From Mogibacterium diversum_A (lineage in GTDB: Bacteria; Bacillota; Clostridia; Peptostreptococcales; Anaerovoracaceae), in assembly GCF_938028775.1 (NCBI RefSeq), contig NZ_CALIZG010000012.1, positions 1-64,000 of the forward strand: a stretch of 64,000 nucleotides of DNA. Reading direction: 5' to 3'. A model generated the notes under the pieces. It had not been told where the DNA came from, did no database searches, and was given only the letters and a program-made list of their open reading frames with translations. Within the stretch, counting starts at the first letter, position 1. The number at the start of each line of letters is the position of its first letter. This document shows positions 33,679 through 43,086 of the stretch, one piece after another. The translations under genes were made by a program, and so were the position numbers.

Positions 33679-34797
33679 ATGAACGAAAAGACTAATAGAA
33701 ATGGAATAATCATCAGGACTAGCATCATCGGCATAATTGCCAATGTGGTTTTGGCAGGATTCAAGGCAGTCATAGGAACTGCTACAAACTCTATTGCTAT
33801 CGTCATGGATGCTCTGAATAATCTGAGTGATGCATTATCCTCTATTATCACGATTGTGGGAACTCGGCTTGCTGGCAAGGCTCCAGACAGGAATCACCCA
33901 ATGGGACATGGAAGATATGAAGACCTTACAGCTATGGTAATCGCGGTAATCGTCCTGTATGCTGGCATTACAGCTTTTCAAGAGTCGTTGAAGAATATTT
34001 TAAGCCCAGAGACACCGTCATATTCGAATATCTCGCTGGTCATTGTAGGAGCTGCGGTTGCTGTAAAGCTGTTGCTTGGAAGATATGTAAAGTCAGTTGG
34101 AACCAAGGTTAACTCAGAATCACTTATAGCATCGGGAAGTGATGCACTATTTGATTCTATTATCTCGATTTCCACACTAGTAGCTGCAGGGATATACATT
34201 GTGTCTGGTGTAAGTCTCGAGGCATATCTAGGTGCGCTTATCGCTGTATTTATCATTAAAGCCGGAATAGATATGCTTCGCGAGAACATAAGTAAGATTC
34301 TAGGTGAGAGAGCCGATAGCAGACTTACGAAAGAAATCAAAGATACAATCCTAGAGATAGATGGGATAAATGGGGCATACGATCTGCTCCTTCATAACTA
34401 TGGACCTAATACTGTGATCGGAGAGATTCATATTGAGGTGCCAGATACAGTTACTGCCGCTACGATTGATGAGCTGACGAGACAGATTCAGGAAAAGGTT
34501 TATAATAAATACGGCATTGCCATTGCTACAGTCGGTGTATATTCGATGAATACGACTGATGATAAGGCGCTCAGAATCAAGAGCGATATCACGAGGCTCG
34601 TGATGTCGGAGGAGTTTGTGCTTCAGATGCACGGCTTTTATCTTGATGAAGAGAAGATGCTGATGCTATTCGATATAATTGTGGACTTCGACGCCCCAGA
34701 CAGGATGCAGGTTCGCGATAATATACTAGATAAGATTAAGTCCAAATACCCAGAATACGAAGTGAAAATCACACTTGATCTGGATATAAGTGATTGA
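33679..34797 (+). CDS. cation diffusion facilitator (CDF) family transporter
   Basis: A 372-residue divalent cation/proton antiporter with six predicted helices. The metal site motifs are MDALNNLSDALSS (TM2, with Asp and Asn-Asp) and HPMGHGRYED after TM3. The helix 5 region has SLIASGSDALFDSI. A cytoplasmic domain longer than usual (about residue 210 on) appears to hold two ferredoxin-like repeats. The order D-N-x-x-D suggests Mn2+ or Fe2+ more than Zn2+, though that is uncertain. The start uses GAGG at 33669-33672. Confidence 0.9.
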   Translation: MNEKTNRNGIIIRTSIIGIIANVVLAGFKAVIGTATNSIAIVMDALNNLSDALSSIITIVGTRLAGKAPDRNHPMGHGRYEDLTAMVIAVIVLYAGITAFQESLKNILSPETPSYSNISLVIVGAAVAVKLLLGRYVKSVGTKVNSESLIASGSDALFDSIISISTLVAAGIYIVSGVSLEAYLGALIAVFIIKAGIDMLRENISKILGERADSRLTKEIKDTILEIDGINGAYDLLLHNYGPNTVIGEIHIEVPDTVTAATIDELTRQIQEKVYNKYGIAIATVGVYSMNTTDDKALRIKSDITRLVMSEEFVLQMHGFYLDEEKMLMLFDIIVDFDAPDRMQVRDNILDKIKSKYPEYEVKITLDLDISD

Positions 34798-34819
34798 TCA
34801 AAGCGTAAGGGGGTAAGGA

Positions 34820-36082
34820 ATGGAAGTTATTGCTATTGTAGTGTTCGTGGTCGTTATCGGGCTTATAATCAGCGAAAAGGTGAACAGCGCAGCAGCCGCA
34901 CTAGCAGGCGCTATGGCTCTGGTTGTCACCGGTGTTATGAGTGCACATAAGGCGCTCTCGTACATAGATTTCAATACTATCGGTCTGCTAGTGGGCATGA
35001 TGGTGCTCGTTGCCATAATAAGGCAGTCAGGGTTATTCGAATATGTCGCAATTAAGGCGGCCAAGATGGTTCATGGAGATCCGTGGAAGATAATGATTGC
35101 ATTTATACTGCTTACTGCGGTGCTTTCTGGAATACTCGATAACGTCACAACAGTACTCCTCGTAGGCCCGATGACTATCGCTATTGCCAAGATGCTAGAG
35201 ATTAATCCAGTGCCATTTCTGATGACACAGATTCTCGCTTCTAATGTCGGCGGTACGGCAACACTCATTGGTGACCCTCCAAATATTATGATCGGTAGCG
35301 CAGCAAATCTATCATTCGTAGACTTCCTCAAAAACACGGGTGTAGCTGTGGTACTTGTAATCGTATTCATGATTGTGATGATGCGTTTCGTTTACAAAAA
35401 GGAAATTGAAGTCGAAGGGCTCGATACCTCTAAAATTATGAACCTTGATCCAGATAAATCGATTACTGATAAACCGCTGCTTATTAAGGGTATAGTTGTT
35501 ATCGTACTGGTAATCCTAGGCTTTATATTACATGACCAGATTGGTATGGAGACATCTGTTATCGCGCTTACAGCCGCTGCAGTTATGCTGCTTATAGGTG
35601 GTGTAAATGTGGATAATGCTATTCAGGATGTAGAGTGGACAACGATTGCATTCTTCATGGCTCTGTTCGTAGTCGTTGGTGGGCTTACAGAAACCGGAGT
35701 TATCAAGCAGGTAGCTGCTGTCATAATAGAGAGGACTGCAGGTCATCCGGTTATGATGATGTTAATACTGCTTTGGGCGTCGGCGCTACTGTCGTCATTC
35801 TTAAACAATATACCGTTTATAGCGACATTGATTCCGTTGGTTCTAGCTCTCAAGGCAGATGGTATGGATGCAGAACCTCTATGGTGGGCTATCTCACTAG
35901 GCGCTTGCCTTGGTGGAAATGGAACGATGATAGGAGCTTCGGCAAATGTCGTTCTATCGGACATAAGTACTAAGCATGGATATCCTATTACATTTAAGAG
36001 CTATCTGCGCGTTGGAATGCCATTTATGCTGGGATCGGTGTTTATCTCGATGGTATTCCTGCTAGTTAAATATGCAATTTAG
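34820..36082 (+). CDS. ArsB/NhaD-type ion transporter
   Basis: A 420-residue membrane protein of the ion transporter superfamily (ArsB, NhaD, P protein, CitMHS) with about 11 helices. NVGGTATLIGDPPNIMIGS and the C-terminal repeat GACLGGNGTMIGASANVVLS are the two inverted-repeat hairpin motifs. Closest in form to proteins annotated as arsenic-pump-like or citrate transporters; no arsenic genes are near. The start has AAGGGGGTAAGG. Confidence 0.85.
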   Translation: MEVIAIVVFVVVIGLIISEKVNSAAAALAGAMALVVTGVMSAHKALSYIDFNTIGLLVGMMVLVAIIRQSGLFEYVAIKAAKMVHGDPWKIMIAFILLTAVLSGILDNVTTVLLVGPMTIAIAKMLEINPVPFLMTQILASNVGGTATLIGDPPNIMIGSAANLSFVDFLKNTGVAVVLVIVFMIVMMRFVYKKEIEVEGLDTSKIMNLDPDKSITDKPLLIKGIVVIVLVILGFILHDQIGMETSVIALTAAAVMLLIGGVNVDNAIQDVEWTTIAFFMALFVVVGGLTETGVIKQVAAVIIERTAGHPVMMMLILLWASALLSSFLNNIPFIATLIPLVLALKADGMDAEPLWWAISLGACLGGNGTMIGASANVVLSDISTKHGYPITFKSYLRVGMPFMLGSVFISMVFLLVKYAI

Positions 36083-36103
36083 CGCTGATTGGGGGTAAAA
36101 AAT

Positions 36104-36610
36104 ATGATAAATACACTTACTGCTGATAAAGTCGCAAGCGACATGATCGATATGATGATGAAACAGCTTGGAGCGACAAGCATCAAGAACATGCCGGCCC
36201 ATATCAATGTATATGAGTTTGATATAAATGGCGAACTGACTATAAAATACATGCTTGATTTGAGGCGTGACCATGCTATGTATCTGCGTAGGGTAACACC
36301 TTATCCGATGCTTCTCGGAGTTTTCTATGGGGAAACCGATGTAGTAGATTTTATAAAGCGTGATATAGCTAAATTTAGAAACGCTAGTAAAACTGACAAG
36401 TTCAACAAGTTCTTGGAGCTTGCAGATGGGCTCACTCAATTCAACAGAGAGATAGAACAGCTATTCCTAAATAGAAAGGTTCCAACTGCAGCGTTCGAAG
36501 AATTTTCAGAAGAGATGGAGCATATTAGAGCTACTATAGAACAAATAGCTCGTGACTGCCCAATGCTCTATGATGACGAAAGATTGATAGAAGACGGTAT
36601 AAGAAAGTAA
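36104..36610 (+). CDS. protein of unknown function, 168 residues
   Basis: I do not recognise this protein. It is soluble and mostly helical, with no signal peptide or cysteine motif. Segments such as INVYEFDINGELTIKYMLDLRRDHAMYLRRVTPYPML suggest an alpha/beta N-terminal half, and the C-terminal half (FLELADGLTQFNREIEQLF on) is predicted coiled coil. It lies 21 bases after the ion transporter gene and before uvrB. GGGGGT precedes the ATG at 36104. Confidence 0.65.
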   Translation: MINTLTADKVASDMIDMMMKQLGATSIKNMPAHINVYEFDINGELTIKYMLDLRRDHAMYLRRVTPYPMLLGVFYGETDVVDFIKRDIAKFRNASKTDKFNKFLELADGLTQFNREIEQLFLNRKVPTAAFEEFSEEMEHIRATIEQIARDCPMLYDDERLIEDGIRK

Positions 36611-36678
36611 TTAAACACGTGACAGTTAGCTGATTGTGTGGAAGAAGTTCCTCGCATGAAGAGAAAGTCGAGGTTAAA

Positions 36679-38652
36679 ATGCCTGAATTCAAAGTTCATT
36701 CTGAATTTGAGATGATGGGTGATCAGCCCCAGGCTGTTGAGAAAATCGCTGAAAGCATAGAGTCTGGAAATCGTTTCCAGACTCTGCTTGGCGTTACTGG
36801 ATCTGGCAAGACTTATACGATGGCAAAGATTGTCGAGAAGGTGCAGAAACCGACACTGATAATTTCGCACAATAAGACCTTGGCAGCACAACTCCACGGT
36901 GAGATGAAGGAGTTTTTTCCTGATAATGCCGTAGAATACTTCGTATCATACTATGACTTCTACCAACCAGAGGCGTATGTTGCTTCAACTGATACGTATA
37001 TTGAAAAAGATTCCGATATAAACGACGAAATAGACAAGCTCAGACACTCTGCGACAGCGGCAGTCCTCGAGCGTAGAGATGTTATCATCGTTGCCAGCGT
37101 TTCCTGCATCTACGGTCTTGGTAGTCCTGATTCATATAGAAATCAGCTCCTATCCTTGAGACCGGGAATGGAAATGGACAGGACGATGATGATGCGCAAG
37201 CTCATCGATATGCAGTATGAACGAAATGATATCGACTTTCACCGTGGCACCTTCCGCGTGCGTGGTGACATCATCGATATATATCCTGCTGGCGGTGAAG
37301 AGGCTGTACGCGTTGAAATGTTTGGCGACGAGATAGAGGAAATTAAGGAGATGAACGCTCTGACTGGTGAGATCACCGGTGTTCGAAGCCACATATCCAT
37401 ATTCCCAGCATCCCACTACGTCACCAGCAAGGAAGATATGGAGCTCGCCGTAGGCACTATAAAGGAAGAACTCGATGAACGAGTAAAGTGTTTTAAGGAG
37501 AATGGTAAACTGCTCGAAGCTGAACGAATCTCTCAGCGTACAAACTATGATATGGAGATGATGATGGAAGTCGGAACCTGCAAGGGAGTCGAGAACTACT
37601 CGAGACATCTGAACTTTCTGAAGCCAGGGGAGAGACCTTATGTTCTTCTCGATTATTTCCCAGATGATTTTCTGACTATCATCGATGAATCTCACGTAAT
37701 GCTCCCTCAGCTCCGCGCTATGTATAACGGAGATAGGGCTAGAAAGAGTTCGCTTGTTGACTTCGGCTTTAGACTTCCTTCGGCACTAGATAACAGGCCA
37801 CTCAAGTTTGAGGAGTTCAATGAGGTTACGAACGACCTACTATTTGTAAGTGCGACGCCAGGCAAGTATGAGCTAGAAAATTCACACGGTGTAACGGCTG
37901 AGCAGGTTATCAGACCGACTGGACTACTCGACCCGATAATAGAGGTCAGACCGATTGAGGGTCAGATTGATGATATAATCAGCGAGATATATAAAACTGT
38001 GGATAAGGGAGAGCGAGTGCTCATCACGACGCTCACCAAGAGGATGGCAGAAGACCTGACGGGATTTCTCAGAAATGAAGGAATCAAAGTCAGATATCTG
38101 CATTCTGAAATAGATAATTTTGAGAGACTGGAGATAATTAGGGATCTCCGCCTCGGTAAATTCGACGTGCTCGTAGGCATTAACCTGCTTCGAGAAGGCC
38201 TCGACCTACCGGAAGTATCGCTTGTTGCCATCCTTGATGCTGACAAAGAGGGATTTCTCCGTACAGAGACCTCGCTTGTTCAGACTGTAGGCAGAGCTGC
38301 GCGTAACCAGAACGGTAGGGTTATCATGTATGCAGATCGCATCAGCAAGGCGATGAAGTACACAATTGATGAAACTGCAAGAAGACGTGAAATACAGGAA
38401 CGATATAATGAAGAACACGGTATTACGCCACGGACCATCATAAAGCCTATACGCGATGTAATCGAGGCTACGAAGGCGTACACTGGAGACACAGAGCTCA
38501 AAAATCCAAAGGAGATGACGACAAAGGAGCTACAGCGTACGATTAAGAATCTCGAGAAGGAGATGAAGCAGGCTGCCAAGGACCTTCAGTTTGAAAGAGC
38601 AGCAGAGCTTAGGGACCTACTGTTTGACCTGCGGAGCAGCAAGAGAGCATAG
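36679..38652 (+). CDS. uvrB: excinuclease ABC subunit B
   Basis: A 657-residue nucleotide-excision-repair helicase-like protein that verifies damage handed over by UvrA and recruits UvrC. Walker A is GVTGSGKTYT (38-47). The beta-hairpin YYDFYQPEAYV inserts at the lesion. The DESH box lies near residue 338, and motif VI is QTVGRAARN. The C-terminal UVR motif is EKEMKQAAKDLQFERAAELRDLL. I chose the ATG at 36679 with GAGG upstream, which gives the usual length. uvrA follows after 21 bases. Confidence 0.97.
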   Translation: MPEFKVHSEFEMMGDQPQAVEKIAESIESGNRFQTLLGVTGSGKTYTMAKIVEKVQKPTLIISHNKTLAAQLHGEMKEFFPDNAVEYFVSYYDFYQPEAYVASTDTYIEKDSDINDEIDKLRHSATAAVLERRDVIIVASVSCIYGLGSPDSYRNQLLSLRPGMEMDRTMMMRKLIDMQYERNDIDFHRGTFRVRGDIIDIYPAGGEEAVRVEMFGDEIEEIKEMNALTGEITGVRSHISIFPASHYVTSKEDMELAVGTIKEELDERVKCFKENGKLLEAERISQRTNYDMEMMMEVGTCKGVENYSRHLNFLKPGERPYVLLDYFPDDFLTIIDESHVMLPQLRAMYNGDRARKSSLVDFGFRLPSALDNRPLKFEEFNEVTNDLLFVSATPGKYELENSHGVTAEQVIRPTGLLDPIIEVRPIEGQIDDIISEIYKTVDKGERVLITTLTKRMAEDLTGFLRNEGIKVRYLHSEIDNFERLEIIRDLRLGKFDVLVGINLLREGLDLPEVSLVAILDADKEGFLRTETSLVQTVGRAARNQNGRVIMYADRISKAMKYTIDETARRREIQERYNEEHGITPRTIIKPIRDVIEATKAYTGDTELKNPKEMTTKELQRTIKNLEKEMKQAAKDLQFERAAELRDLLFDLRSSKRA

Positions 38653-38673
38653 ATATTTTGAAAGGGTATTTCT

Positions 38674-41526
38674 ATGGAGAAAAACATAGTTATTAAAGGT
38701 GCAAAGGAGAATAATCTTAAGGGCGTAGATCTTACGATTCCTCGTGATAAGATGATTGTATTTACCGGGCTCTCGGGCTCTGGTAAATCTTCGCTTGCAT
38801 TCGACACGATATATGCGGAGGGACAGAAGAAGTACGTGGAGTCACTTTCCTCGTATGCGAGACAGTTTCTCGGCCTCATGAAGAAGCCAGATGTGCAGTT
38901 AATCGAGGGGCTTTCACCGGCGATTTCAATTGACCAGAAGACCACGAACAAGAATCCGAGGTCGACTGTCGGAACTGTTACAGAGATATATGATTATCTG
39001 AGGCTTCTATATGCTAGAGTTGGGATTCCTCACTGTCCAGTGTGCGGTAGGGAGATTTCCAGCCAGTCCGTAGACACTATTGTGGATCATATAATGGCTC
39101 ATGATGAAGGTACCAGACTAACCATCATGGCACCGATTATTAAGGGGCGCAAAGGAGAGCATAAGAATGTAATCTCCCGTATCAAGAGGGATGGATTTAT
39201 CAGAATCAGACTCGATGGCGAGATGGTTAGGGTGGATGAACAGGAGGAGTTTAGTCTCAATAAAAATATGAAGCACACCATCGATATAGTTATCGATAGA
39301 ATTGTTCTCAGACCTGAAAATAGAAGCCGAATCGCCGAAGCGGTTGAACTCGCTGTCAGAGAAGGTGAAGGCTCTACTAACGTGTTATTTCAGTATAAGA
39401 CTGAAGATGGCAAGACAAAGGATGCGGAAGAGACCTTTAGTACTCAGCTCGCCTGCCCAGAGCACGGGGTGGGAATCGAAGAGATGGAGCCGAGAATGTT
39501 TTCGTTCAACGCACCATATGGATCTTGCGAGACGTGTACGGGTCTAGGGTTTACGCTGAAGATTGATGATGATAACGTAGTGACTGAACCAAGCAAGAGC
39601 ATCTTAGATGGTGCGATGGGACAGGTGTTCTCGACGATGGATGCTATGGGATTCTACCGTCAGATGCTAAACCAGCTAGCAGTAGACCATAAGACCGACC
39701 TCAGTGTCCCTTACAAAGATCTGCCGATAGATTTTAAAAATGAGCTACTGCATGGAACTGGTAATCGTAAGCTCAAGTACACGTATACCAGTAAGTCTGG
39801 ACGAGTATCACATATGAACCATACTTTCGAAGGTGTGATTCCAAGTCTTGAGCGTAGATACGGTGAGACAAATTCAGATTACATAAAGGAAAAAATTGCT
39901 GGCATGATGACGGAGGCACTTTGCCCAACTTGTCATGGTAAGAAACTGAAGGATACGGTGCTAGCCGTCACAGTCGGTGGTAAAAATATCATCGAGCTGA
40001 CTGATCTATCGGTAGAGCAGGCGATTCTATTCTTTGAGAATCTCGAACTGACTCCAAGGGAGCAGCAGATATCGAGGCTCATCACCAAGGAAATTAGAGA
40101 GAGGCTGAGATTTCTAAAGCAGGTAGGGCTCGGGTACCTGACGCTGTCACGTGCCGCAGGTACGCTCTCGGGCGGGGAATCCCAGCGAATTAGGCTGGCT
40201 ACACAGATAGGATCGGGGCTCGTCGGTGTGCTGTATATCCTGGACGAGCCTTCAATTGGACTCCACCAGCGCGATAACGACAAGCTGCTCGGGGCTCTAA
40301 GAAACTTGACCGATATGGGTAATACCTTAGTCATCGTTGAGCACGATGAGGATACGATGTATGCTGCTGACCATATCGTGGATATCGGGCCTGGAGCTGG
40401 GATCTACGGTGGAGAGCTGGTTGCTCAGGGGACTGTAGACGATATCAAGGCATGCAAGGAATCTATAACTGGACAGTTCCTGTCCGGTGCGCGCAAGATT
40501 GAAGTTCCTAAGACCAGAAGAACTGGGAACGGTAAATACCTCGAGATTATCGGAGCTAAGCAGAATAATCTTCGCAATATAGATGTTAAGATTCCAGTAG
40601 GCAAGCTCGTATGTGTAACTGGAGTATCTGGTTCTGGCAAGTCATCGCTTGTAAATGAAATCCTTTACAAAGGTGTAGCAAGTGTTACAAACAAATTGCA
40701 GGAAAAGCCTGGTGCGCATAAAGAGATACGTGGTATTGAGAACTTCGATAAGGTTATAGATATTGACCAATCGCCTATCGGACGCACGCCGAGATCTAAC
40801 CCTGCGACTTACACGGGAATGTTCGATCCTATTAGAGACCTCTTTGCACAGATGCCAGAGGCTAAGATGAGAGGCTATCAGAAGGGCCGCTTCAGCTTCA
40901 ATGTAAAGGGTGGAAGGTGTGAGGCCTGCCGCGGAGACGGTATCACCAAGGTAGAAATGCACTTCCTGCCAGATGTGTATGTACCGTGTGAGGTGTGCGG
41001 TGGTGCTAGATACAATCATGAGACACTAGAGGTAAAGTACAAAGGTAAGAATATCTCGGAAGTCCTCGAGATGAGTGTGACAGAGGCACTGCCATTCTTT
41101 GAGAATCACAGATCCATCGAGAAATATCTGCAGACGCTCGATGATGTAGGCCTCGGATATATCAAACTCGGACAGCCATCAACTCAGTTATCTGGCGGTG
41201 AGGCACAGAGGATAAAGCTAGCGACGGAGCTTTCCAAGAAGAGTACCGGCAAGACTCTATACATATTAGATGAGCCGACGACGGGACTTCACTTTGCAGA
41301 TGTTGAGAAGCTGATGTACGTGCTCAATAGGTTGACTGATGAGGGCAACACCGTGGTGGTAATAGAGCATAATCTTGATGTAATCAAGTGTGCGGATCAT
41401 ATTATCGACCTAGGTCCAGAGGGTGGCAGCGGTGGTGGAACCATTGTGGCTACAGGAACACCTGAAGAGGTTGCTAAGTGTGAGAAGTCGTTTACTGGAC
41501 AGTATCTAAGAAAGATGCTTAGGTAG
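38674..41526 (+). CDS. uvrA: excinuclease ABC subunit A
   Basis: A 950-residue damage-recognition ABC ATPase. Walker A motifs are GLSGSGKSSLAFDT (about 31-44) and GVSGSGKSSLVNEI (about 649-662). ABC signatures lie in LSGGESQRIRLATQIG and LSGGEAQRIKLATELS. Zinc modules are CPEHG...CETCTGLG and CEACRGDG...CEVCGGARYN. The uvrB-uvrA pair is typical of Firmicutes. A terminator follows. Confidence 0.98.
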   Translation: MEKNIVIKGAKENNLKGVDLTIPRDKMIVFTGLSGSGKSSLAFDTIYAEGQKKYVESLSSYARQFLGLMKKPDVQLIEGLSPAISIDQKTTNKNPRSTVGTVTEIYDYLRLLYARVGIPHCPVCGREISSQSVDTIVDHIMAHDEGTRLTIMAPIIKGRKGEHKNVISRIKRDGFIRIRLDGEMVRVDEQEEFSLNKNMKHTIDIVIDRIVLRPENRSRIAEAVELAVREGEGSTNVLFQYKTEDGKTKDAEETFSTQLACPEHGVGIEEMEPRMFSFNAPYGSCETCTGLGFTLKIDDDNVVTEPSKSILDGAMGQVFSTMDAMGFYRQMLNQLAVDHKTDLSVPYKDLPIDFKNELLHGTGNRKLKYTYTSKSGRVSHMNHTFEGVIPSLERRYGETNSDYIKEKIAGMMTEALCPTCHGKKLKDTVLAVTVGGKNIIELTDLSVEQAILFFENLELTPREQQISRLITKEIRERLRFLKQVGLGYLTLSRAAGTLSGGESQRIRLATQIGSGLVGVLYILDEPSIGLHQRDNDKLLGALRNLTDMGNTLVIVEHDEDTMYAADHIVDIGPGAGIYGGELVAQGTVDDIKACKESITGQFLSGARKIEVPKTRRTGNGKYLEIIGAKQNNLRNIDVKIPVGKLVCVTGVSGSGKSSLVNEILYKGVASVTNKLQEKPGAHKEIRGIENFDKVIDIDQSPIGRTPRSNPATYTGMFDPIRDLFAQMPEAKMRGYQKGRFSFNVKGGRCEACRGDGITKVEMHFLPDVYVPCEVCGGARYNHETLEVKYKGKNISEVLEMSVTEALPFFENHRSIEKYLQTLDDVGLGYIKLGQPSTQLSGGEAQRIKLATELSKKSTGKTLYILDEPTTGLHFADVEKLMYVLNRLTDEGNTVVVIEHNLDVIKCADHIIDLGPEGGSGGGTIVATGTPEEVAKCEKSFTGQYLRKMLR

Positions 41527-41541
41527 TATAAGAAGCTAATA

Positions 41542-41578
41542 AAAAAAGGACGAAGACCGCTATGCTTCGTCCTTTTAT
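41542..41578 (+). terminator. terminator after uvrA
   Basis: AAAAGGACGAAG pairs with CTTCGTCCTTTT over a 9-base loop. A-rich and T-rich flanks could make it work on both strands, ending the converging SPFH gene as well. Confidence 0.88.
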
Positions 41579-41650
41579 TGTGTGATTAATGGCTTATAAC
41601 CCTAGAGAGCAATTAAAGTCTACAGGGTATAAGATACTAAGACTATAGAG

Positions 41651-42697
41651 CTATATAATATCCTCTCTTCGGTTCTCCAGATCAACCTGAATGCTTGCAT
41701 TAGTTCCTGCTACTTCCTTGGTAACCTTGGAAGAGGTGTTCTTAAGGCAGCTGTCGTTATAGCTTCCCTTACCAGGAACAGGTGACTTATCAATCTCCGT
41801 GTAGTCTCCTATTCCTAAAGCTTCAGAAGCTACGCCGAGATTTGATACGATACTCGCCAAATCTGTAGGCATGAATATCTTGGTTGCACGACCATCTGAG
41901 ATATCCCTCAGAGCTTCGAGTCCTTTTAGCTTTAGAACTCCCTCGTTGATATTAGCTTCCTTGAGTTTCTCAAGACCTTGAGCCTGGGCTTCGTAGACGA
42001 GCCTAATTGATTCAGCTTCACCGGCAGCGAGAGCGATTCTAGCTTCTTTTTCAGCTTCTGCAGCGAGAACCTTTGCTTCCTTGTCTCCCTCTGCACGAGA
42101 TACTACAGATTCCTTGTGAGCCTGAGCTTCGAGTACAGTCTGACGTCTCTCTCTTTCTGCTCTCATCTGCTTTGTCATTACTTCTTCGATTTCTTCAGGT
42201 GGGATGATATTCTTGAGCTCTACTCGGTTGACCTTGAGTCCCCACGAATCCGTAGCTTTATCTAAAATTACCTCCATATCCTCGTTAATCTGCTCTCTTG
42301 AGGATAGGGTGGTGTCGAGCTCCATTCCGCCGATGATACTTCTTAGTGAAGTTGCAGATAGGTTCTGTAGACCGGCGATTGGATTTTCCACTCCGTATGT
42401 ATAAAGTTTAGGGTCAAATACCTTTGCAAATACAACTGAGTCCACGCGAACAGATACGTTATCCTTCGTGATTACTGGTTGAGGAGGGAAATCTAGAACC
42501 TGCTCCTTAAGCGAAATCTTGTTGATTACGTTGTCGATGATAGGAAATTTAAAATGAAGACCTGCGTGCCATGTACATAAATATTTACCAAGCCTCTCAA
42601 TAACGTATGCATGCTCTTGAGGAACTATTTTTATACAGGAAACGAACAAAAATAGTATAAGCAGAACTACTATTATAGAAATAATTGTAGTGATCAT
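41651..42697 (-). CDS. SPFH/stomatin-like membrane protease-associated protein
   Basis: A 348-residue SPFH protein with one N-terminal transmembrane helix (about 3-25). The stomatin start KIVPQEHAYVIERLGKYLCTWHAGLHFKFPIID and the core QPVITKDNVSVRVDSVVFAKV, GGMELDTTLSSREQIN are typical. A Glu/Ala-rich coiled coil covers about 170-250. In many bacteria it pairs with an NfeD-like partner in membrane microdomains; none is next to it here. I chose the ATG at 42697 with AGGAGG upstream. Confidence 0.9.
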   Translation of the reverse strand: MITTIISIIVVLLILFLFVSCIKIVPQEHAYVIERLGKYLCTWHAGLHFKFPIIDNVINKISLKEQVLDFPPQPVITKDNVSVRVDSVVFAKVFDPKLYTYGVENPIAGLQNLSATSLRSIIGGMELDTTLSSREQINEDMEVILDKATDSWGLKVNRVELKNIIPPEEIEEVMTKQMRAERERRQTVLEAQAHKESVVSRAEGDKEAKVLAAEAEKEARIALAAGEAESIRLVYEAQAQGLEKLKEANINEGVLKLKGLEALRDISDGRATKIFMPTDLASIVSNLGVASEALGIGDYTEIDKSPVPGKGSYNDSCLKNTSSKVTKEVAGTNASIQVDLENRREDII

Positions 42698-42909
42698 GGA
42701 AAACCTCCTTGTAGGTAATTGATTTAGCATCTAGTGATATTTTCTATTAACTTCATAATATGAGCATCATATAGAAAAGTCAATGCGAATAGCGTTTAAA
42801 TTATGCAAGCAATTTATCCATTTTTGCACTAAAATAAATATATAAAATAACCAATTGCAGGGTGGCGAAAATGGTGAATATTGCTTGCGGATTAACCGAT
42901 TTTTAATAT
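42698..42909. other. AT-rich divergent intergenic region
   Basis: This is the upstream region of the SPFH gene on the minus strand. I see no gene or clear promoter pair in it. Confidence 0.4.
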
Positions 42910-42939
42910 ATTGACATTGTTATACATGACAATATCAAT
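42910..42939. promoter_or_regulatory. 30-base imperfect palindrome upstream of the AGCS gene
   Basis: The dyad starts with ATTGACATTGT and ends with ACAATATCAAT. Only three of fifteen opposing pairs differ from Watson-Crick, and all three are of G-T type. It could be an operator, or in RNA a full hairpin. It lies about 150 bases before the symporter start codon. Confidence 0.4.
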
Positions 42940-43086
42940 AAAAAATACTGATATTATCAATAAGATTGTTTAATTTCACAATGAAATCTTTATTATTTTA
43001 TTAACTTTTACTAAATACTATTGCAGAATAGACCTTGATGCTTTAGAATCAGAACATGTATTTTATATTACTATAAGGAGTTTTTT

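Noticed and set aside
33402..33878. 158-codon minus-strand frame over the thioesterase and CDF genes
   Set aside because: Shadow of two real genes with clear family motifs on the other strand.
37150..37695. 181-codon minus-strand frame inside uvrB
   Set aside because: Composition reflects the reverse complement of uvrB; no start signal.
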